Positions 6,045 through 9,041 of a stretch of 9,041 nucleotides of DNA are shown here, piece after piece. Each line of letters begins with the position of its first letter. The first letter of the stretch is position 1. The DNA comes from an uncultured Polymorphobacter sp. Its GTDB lineage: Bacteria; Pseudomonadota; Alphaproteobacteria; Sphingomonadales; Sphingomonadaceae. The stretch spans positions 1 to 9,041 of the forward strand of contig CALMPZ010000191.1 of assembly GCA_937871645.1 (NCBI GenBank). Reading direction: 5' to 3'. Made by a program: the position numbers and the translations under genes. A model generated the notes under the pieces. The model searched no databases. It was not told where the DNA came from and saw only the letters and a list, made by a program, of their open reading frames with translations.

Positions 6045-7457
6045 TTAGAATTCCGTTCCTGCACAGTGCGTTAGCGTCTTGCTGATGACGGTCTGGGTGC
6101 GGATCATTTCGACCTTGGGCCAGGTCATCGCTTCGCCGGTGGCGATCAGATCCTCCATTTCGTCGAGCGACAGTTGGCTGAGGATTTTGGCCGGCGACCA
6201 CAGCCGCGGCGGGTTGATGATGGTGATATCGCCGCCATAGTCCTGATCGATGATCGACATTGTCATATTGGCGAGGCCGTTCAAGGCCGGGAAGAACGAC
6301 AGCGGCTTTTCCCAGATCGACAGACCGGCGTTCATCCACGCCTTGGTGCTGGCCACCGTCGCCTGCTTGACCGATTCCATCACCGAATTGGGCGACTTCA
6401 AATCGCTGATGAACGGCGTGACATGCGGGTTGGCCTGGCTGACGATATAGTGGTTGACGCCGTACAGCCGCGCGAGGCGCTTGGCGGGCAGATCGTTGGT
6501 CATCGAGCCATCGACCCATTTGCGGTCCGACAGATACGGCACGCGCTTGCCCTTGTGGTCCTTCGCCATCAGCGCGACGGGGTCAAAGATGCCGGGCACC
6601 GCGCACGACGCCGCGACGGCCTCGCGGATCATCACATTGGGCGAGGCGATGGCGTTGAGCAGCCGTGAATTCTGATGGCGCTCGGACGGCGCGACCGAGA
6701 CATTGAGGTGGCGGCCGGTGAGTTGATACGCCTCCTGGAAGGTCAGATCGGGGATCAGCGTGTCGAGCTGGGCGCGCACCTGCGCCGACGTCATGCGCTT
6801 GCCCTCGGCGGGCTTGGCGCCATGCAGTTCGGCCTGCTCATCGAGCCACTTGGCATCGAAATACGGTGCGAGTTCGCCGTCGAGGTGCGTGCAGACGATG
6901 GCGCCGACGATCGATCCGCCGCTTGAACCCGAGATGATGTCAGGCAGCACGCCTTCCTGCCACAGCGTCTTGACGACGCCCATGTGGAAGAACAGGAACG
7001 CCCCCGAGCCGCTGAGCATCAGCGCCGACTGGCCGTAGCAATGGCGCGCGCGGTTGAAGAAGTCGCGCTTTTCCTCGGGCTTGATCGACCGCACCTTCTT
7101 GCTGGCGAGGTGTTCGAGCGCGCTGGCGATTTCAGCAACATAGGCTTCGATCAGCTTCTTGGTGCCGAACTGCGCCTCCTGGTACAGGCGCTCGTTGCCC
7201 ATGCCGTCCATGTTGCCGTGGATGCCCTCGTTGAGCGCGTAGAGCAGCGCCTTGTCATCGCCGGCGGCGCGGTAGGCGCGCAACGTCGCGACGCGGCGGG
7301 CGATGGATTTATAGTCGTAGATGTCGCTGGCATCGGTTTCGCGCCACTTCGCCTTGCCCGACCGCACGTCATGCGCCTGCGCCTTCGCCGACCAGTCGGC
7401 ATAGGTGCTGGCTTCGAATTGCGTCGCGCCGGCACGGCGAATTGGTGACAGATTCAT
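6045..7457 (-). CDS. patatin-like phospholipase / triacylglycerol lipase with DUF3336-type N-terminus
   Basis: 470 residues from ATG at 7457, preferred over ATG 7478 because AAAGGA lies seven bases before it and nothing suitable precedes 7478. Residues about 1-140 are a helical region like the DUF3336 domain that precedes patatin in eukaryotic Tgl3/4/5 and SDP1 lipases and in many proteobacterial proteins. The patatin fold begins at YGQSALMLSGSGAFLFFHMGV (oxyanion-hole loop about 148-153). The nucleophile elbow is GSSGG (S179) and the dyad aspartate is in WVDG (D316), so the Ser-Asp dyad is intact. The oxyanion loop reads SGSGA where SGGGA or SGGA is usual. Known for the family: hydrolysis of acylglycerols or phospholipids at lipid surfaces. 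The substrate here is not determined; no signal peptide is seen, so it is probably cytoplasmic or membrane-associated. It lies 103 bases downstream of the crotonase gene on the same strand, possibly cotranscribed. Confidence 0.9.
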   Translation of the reverse strand: MNLSPIRRAGATQFEASTYADWSAKAQAHDVRSGKAKWRETDASDIYDYKSIARRVATLRAYRAAGDDKALLYALNEGIHGNMDGMGNERLYQEAQFGTKKLIEAYVAEIASALEHLASKKVRSIKPEEKRDFFNRARHCYGQSALMLSGSGAFLFFHMGVVKTLWQEGVLPDIISGSSGGSIVGAIVCTHLDGELAPYFDAKWLDEQAELHGAKPAEGKRMTSAQVRAQLDTLIPDLTFQEAYQLTGRHLNVSVAPSERHQNSRLLNAIASPNVMIREAVAASCAVPGIFDPVALMAKDHKGKRVPYLSDRKWVDGSMTNDLPAKRLARLYGVNHYIVSQANPHVTPFISDLKSPNSVMESVKQATVASTKAWMNAGLSIWEKPLSFFPALNGLANMTMSIIDQDYGGDITIINPPRLWSPAKILSQLSLDEMEDLIATGEAMTWPKVEMIRTQTVISKTLTHCAGTEF

Positions 7458-7560
7458 GCGAAGATCCTTTGGCCCCATTTGTCTTTGCCAACGATGCTAG
7501 CCGACCCAGCCGCCCGCCACCAGTCGCAAAAATTCGCTGGCGACCGGCGCACCGGCAGCA

Positions 7561-8427
7561 TTACGCCTGACGCGGGGTATTGTTGCGCGCATCGTTGCGC
7601 ACCACCTCGAGTCCGGCAGGATCGACCAGCCCGCCATGGATGACGCGGTTGTTGGCATGCCCAAACTGGTGGAGGTTGAACGCCGACTGCAGCGCCGTCC
7701 ACAGCCCCTGCGCGTCGATCGACTGGTTGACGCTCAACTTCGCCATTTTCAGCCCAATCATCGGCCGCGTGGCGATCTTCGCCGCCAGCGCCAGCGTGTG
7801 GCTTTCCAGTTCGTCGCGCGGCACGACGCGGTTGACCATGCCCAGCGTCTTGGCCTCGGCGGCGCCGATGGGTTCGCCGGTGAACAGCAGCTCCTTGGCG
7901 CGACGCGCGCCGAGTTCGAAGGCGTGGACGAAATATTCGACGCCGGGCATCCCGAACGCCACGACGGGGTCGGAAAACTCGGCATCCTCCGACGCGACAA
8001 TCAGGTCGAACGGCCAGATCAGCATCAGCCCGCCGGCAATCGCCTTGCCCTGGACCTGCGCGATGATCGGCTTGCCGAGGTTGCGCCAGCGCCAGCACAG
8101 CCCGAGGTAGATCTCCTGCTCCTTGACCATCCAGCCCTGCGGCCCGGGATGGTCGAAGCCGCCATGGCCGAAAATCGGCGGTCGCGACGAACCGATGTTG
8201 CTGGTGTCGGCAAGGTCGTGCCCCGACGAGAAATTCTTGCCGTCGGCAGCAATGATGACGACGCGCACCTCGTCGTCATACATCGCCAAATCAAGCGCGT
8301 CGTTGATTTCATAGAGCATCTTGGGCCCCTGCGCATTGTGCCGGTCGGGCCGCGCCAGCGTCACCCGCGCGACGCCCGGCGCCGGCTTGTCGTAGCGAAT
8401 TTCTTCGAATGTCGGGGTTTCAGCCAT
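7561..8427 (-). CDS. enoyl-CoA hydratase/isomerase (crotonase) family protein lacking both canonical hydratase glutamates
   Basis: 288 residues; ATG at 8427 follows GGAGA (8434-8438) with good spacing, and TAA is at 7561-7563. The crotonase fold is clear: first oxyanion strand KNFSSGHDLAD (66-71 core), second oxyanion helix QGKAIAGGL (126-134), and a CoA-binding core with ARRAKELLFTGEPIGAAEAKTLGMVNRVV. A Trp-rich insertion (GFDHPGPQGWMVKEQEIYLG, about 90-109) is typical of one subgroup. Aligning by eye to rat enoyl-CoA hydratase, Glu144 (GGGCELA) corresponds to M135 (AGGLMLI) and Glu164 (QPEILLG) to V155 (DPVVAFG), so classical 2-enoyl-CoA hydration is unlikely by the known mechanism. Other crotonase chemistries (isomerase, hydrolase, decarboxylase) use other residues; D153, H168 or E104 are candidates. 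Patatin lies downstream and tRNA-Pro upstream. Confidence 0.9.
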   Translation of the reverse strand: MAETPTFEEIRYDKPAPGVARVTLARPDRHNAQGPKMLYEINDALDLAMYDDEVRVVIIAADGKNFSSGHDLADTSNIGSSRPPIFGHGGFDHPGPQGWMVKEQEIYLGLCWRWRNLGKPIIAQVQGKAIAGGLMLIWPFDLIVASEDAEFSDPVVAFGMPGVEYFVHAFELGARRAKELLFTGEPIGAAEAKTLGMVNRVVPRDELESHTLALAAKIATRPMIGLKMAKLSVNQSIDAQGLWTALQSAFNLHQFGHANNRVIHGGLVDPAGLEVVRNDARNNTPRQA

Positions 8428-8440
8428 CGTCGCTCTCCAT

Positions 8441-8465
8441 CAGCCAGTGCCGCAAGGCATGGCTG
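8441..8465 (-). other. strong hairpin in the crotonase 5' untranslated region
   Basis: CAGCCA-(g)-TGCC-GCAA-GGCA-TGGCTG on the plus strand: 6 + 4 base pairs with one bulged base and a four-base loop. On the minus strand, the sense of the crotonase gene, it ends two bases before the GGAGA ribosome-binding site and 13 bases before the ATG. It may end read-through from the tRNA gene, protect the 5' end, or affect ribosome access. No T-run follows, so a standard terminator is doubtful. Confidence 0.4.
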
Positions 8466-8516
8466 ACACGACCGAAACGCCGCCGAAAGTGCAAGGATTT
8501 TGTGTGGGGATGTGGG

Positions 8517-8533
8517 CAGGGTCGGGAACCCTG
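8517..8533 (-). terminator. hairpin directly after tRNA-Pro, possible terminator or processing signal
   Basis: CAGGGT-CGGGA-ACCCTG (plus strand) is a perfect 6-bp stem with a 5-base loop, starting seven bases past the tRNA CCA end. On the transcribed strand it is followed by CCCACATCCCC, without a T-run. Position directly after a tRNA favours a role in ending or trimming the tRNA transcript. Confidence 0.4.
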
Positions 8534-8540
8534 AAGTGCT

Positions 8541-8617
8541 TGGTCGGGGCGAGAGGATTCGAACCTCCGGCCTCTGCCTCCCGAAGGCAGCGCTCTACCG
8601 GGCTGAGCTACGCCCCG
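8541..8617 (-). tRNA. tRNA-Pro (anticodon CGG)
   Basis: 77 bases with a complete cloverleaf on the minus strand: acceptor CGGGGCG / CGCCCCG, D-arm GCTC / GAGC, anticodon stem CTGCC / GGCAG, loop TTCGGGA with anticodon CGG (8581-8583), T-arm GGAGG / CCTCT (one G-U pair) with TTCGAAT, discriminator A and an encoded CCA (8541-8543). It reads proline CCG codons, which are common in this GC-rich DNA. The C1-G72 pair and A73 fit bacterial tRNA-Pro. No integrated element is visible at its 3' end within the window. Confidence 0.97.
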
Positions 8618-8631
8618 ACGCAAGGCGCGAG

Positions 8632-8660
8632 GCTATAGCGAGGCAGGCGACGACGGGCAA
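8632..8660 (-). promoter_or_regulatory. promoter of tRNA-Pro
   Basis: On the minus strand: -35 TTGCCC (8655-8660), a 17-base spacer, -10 TATAGC (8632-8637). Transcription would start near 8625, about eight bases before the mature tRNA 5' end, a normal leader length. Confidence 0.65.
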
Positions 8661-8741
8661 GCACTTGATTGCGGTTTTGCGCGACTTGTTTGTGCCGGTG
8701 CGCGCTGGCATCGTCGGCGCACACAGCGAAAGGCAGCAGCC

Positions 8742-9041
8742 ATGGCCGAAATCACCGTCCGCAACGGCGACGTCAACCTCCACGTCCGTATCGAGGGGCC
8801 AGCCGACAGCCCGCACCTGCCGATATTGTGCGTCCATGGCTGGCCCGAACTCGGCTATTCGTGGCGCCACCAGCTCGCGCATTTCGCAGGCCTCGGCTAC
8901 CGCATCGCCGCGATGGATGTGCGCGGCTACGGCGCCAGCGACAAGCCGCACGCCATTGCCGCCTACACGCTGTCACAGCTCGCCGGCGACACTGCCGCGG
9001 TCATCGATGCGCTCGGCGGCCGCGCCATCCTGTTCGGGCAT
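8742..9041 (+). CDS. alpha/beta hydrolase, epoxide-hydrolase-like (C-terminus cut by window edge)
   Basis: ATG at 8742 opens a frame that reaches the right edge (100 residues); GAAAGG lies eight bases upstream. The N-terminal half of an alpha/beta hydrolase is clear: the oxyanion motif HGWPELGYSWRHQ (HGWP at 32-35) and DVRGYGASDKP (59-69), both typical of epoxide hydrolases and haloalkane dehalogenases. The window ends at ILFGH, exactly before the expected nucleophile motif (GHDWG), so the catalytic residue cannot be checked. Family role: hydrolysis of epoxides or related substrates with an aspartate nucleophile. It is divergent from tRNA-Pro, with 124 bases between them. Confidence 0.88.
   Translation, partial: MAEITVRNGDVNLHVRIEGPADSPHLPILCVHGWPELGYSWRHQLAHFAGLGYRIAAMDVRGYGASDKPHAIAAYTLSQLAGDTAAVIDALGGRAILFGH

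Noticed and set aside
7527..7555. CCGG/CCGG stem followed by ATTTTT after the crotonase gene
   Set aside because: Stem of only four pairs and about ten bases between stem and T-run; too weak to call a terminator.
8541..8617. tRNA-Pro as an attachment site for an integrated element
   Set aside because: No integrase gene and no second copy of the tRNA 3' end occur in the window.

Overview
The window reads as GC-rich chromosomal DNA from an alphaproteobacterium, most likely a sphingomonad. This is inferred from the high GC, from the paralogue types present (DUF3604 lipoprotein, patatin with a DUF3336-like N-terminus, crotonase of the GHDLAD type, epoxide-hydrolase-like alpha/beta hydrolase) and from the plcP-agt gene pair. 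No rRNA or other species marker is present, so the assignment is tentative. Coding density is ordinary, and I see no insertion sequence, phage gene or CRISPR array. No gap without a gene exceeds 300 bases.

Left part (1-1885, minus strand): an LpxH-like metallophosphoesterase and a GT4 glycosyltransferase overlap by ATGA. This is the layout of the PlcP-Agt membrane-lipid remodelling module, in which phospholipids are cut to diacylglycerol and the diacylglycerol is glycosylated, sparing phosphate. An 18-bp element with the geometry of a Pho box (7 + 4 + 7) lies 46 bases before the plcP start. Together these suggest a PhoB-controlled phosphate-starvation operon. The glycosyltransferase runs off the left edge.

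Middle (1886-4781): a large DUF3604 (PHP-like metal-dependent) lipoprotein on the minus strand is divergent from a Crp/Fnr-type regulator on the plus strand. They share a 123-base promoter gap with an imperfect 7-6-7 palindrome. The regulator lacks the usual cyclic-nucleotide glutamate. A strong hairpin separates it from the convergent next gene.

Right-middle (4783-8427, all minus strand): a HAD phosphohydrolase preceded by a 25-codon ORF with a strong ribosome-binding site and a GTGA overlap; a low-GC 255-base gap with duplicated TGTAAACTTC elements and promoter-like sequences; a patatin-like lipase of the DUF3336/triacylglycerol-lipase type; and a crotonase-fold protein that lacks both canonical hydratase glutamates.

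Right end (8541-9041): tRNA-Pro(CGG) on the minus strand with encoded CCA and a good sigma-70-type promoter, then a divergent alpha/beta hydrolase cut by the right edge. Several genes concern lipids or acyl groups (PlcP, Agt, patatin, crotonase), but only plcP-agt is clearly one functional unit.
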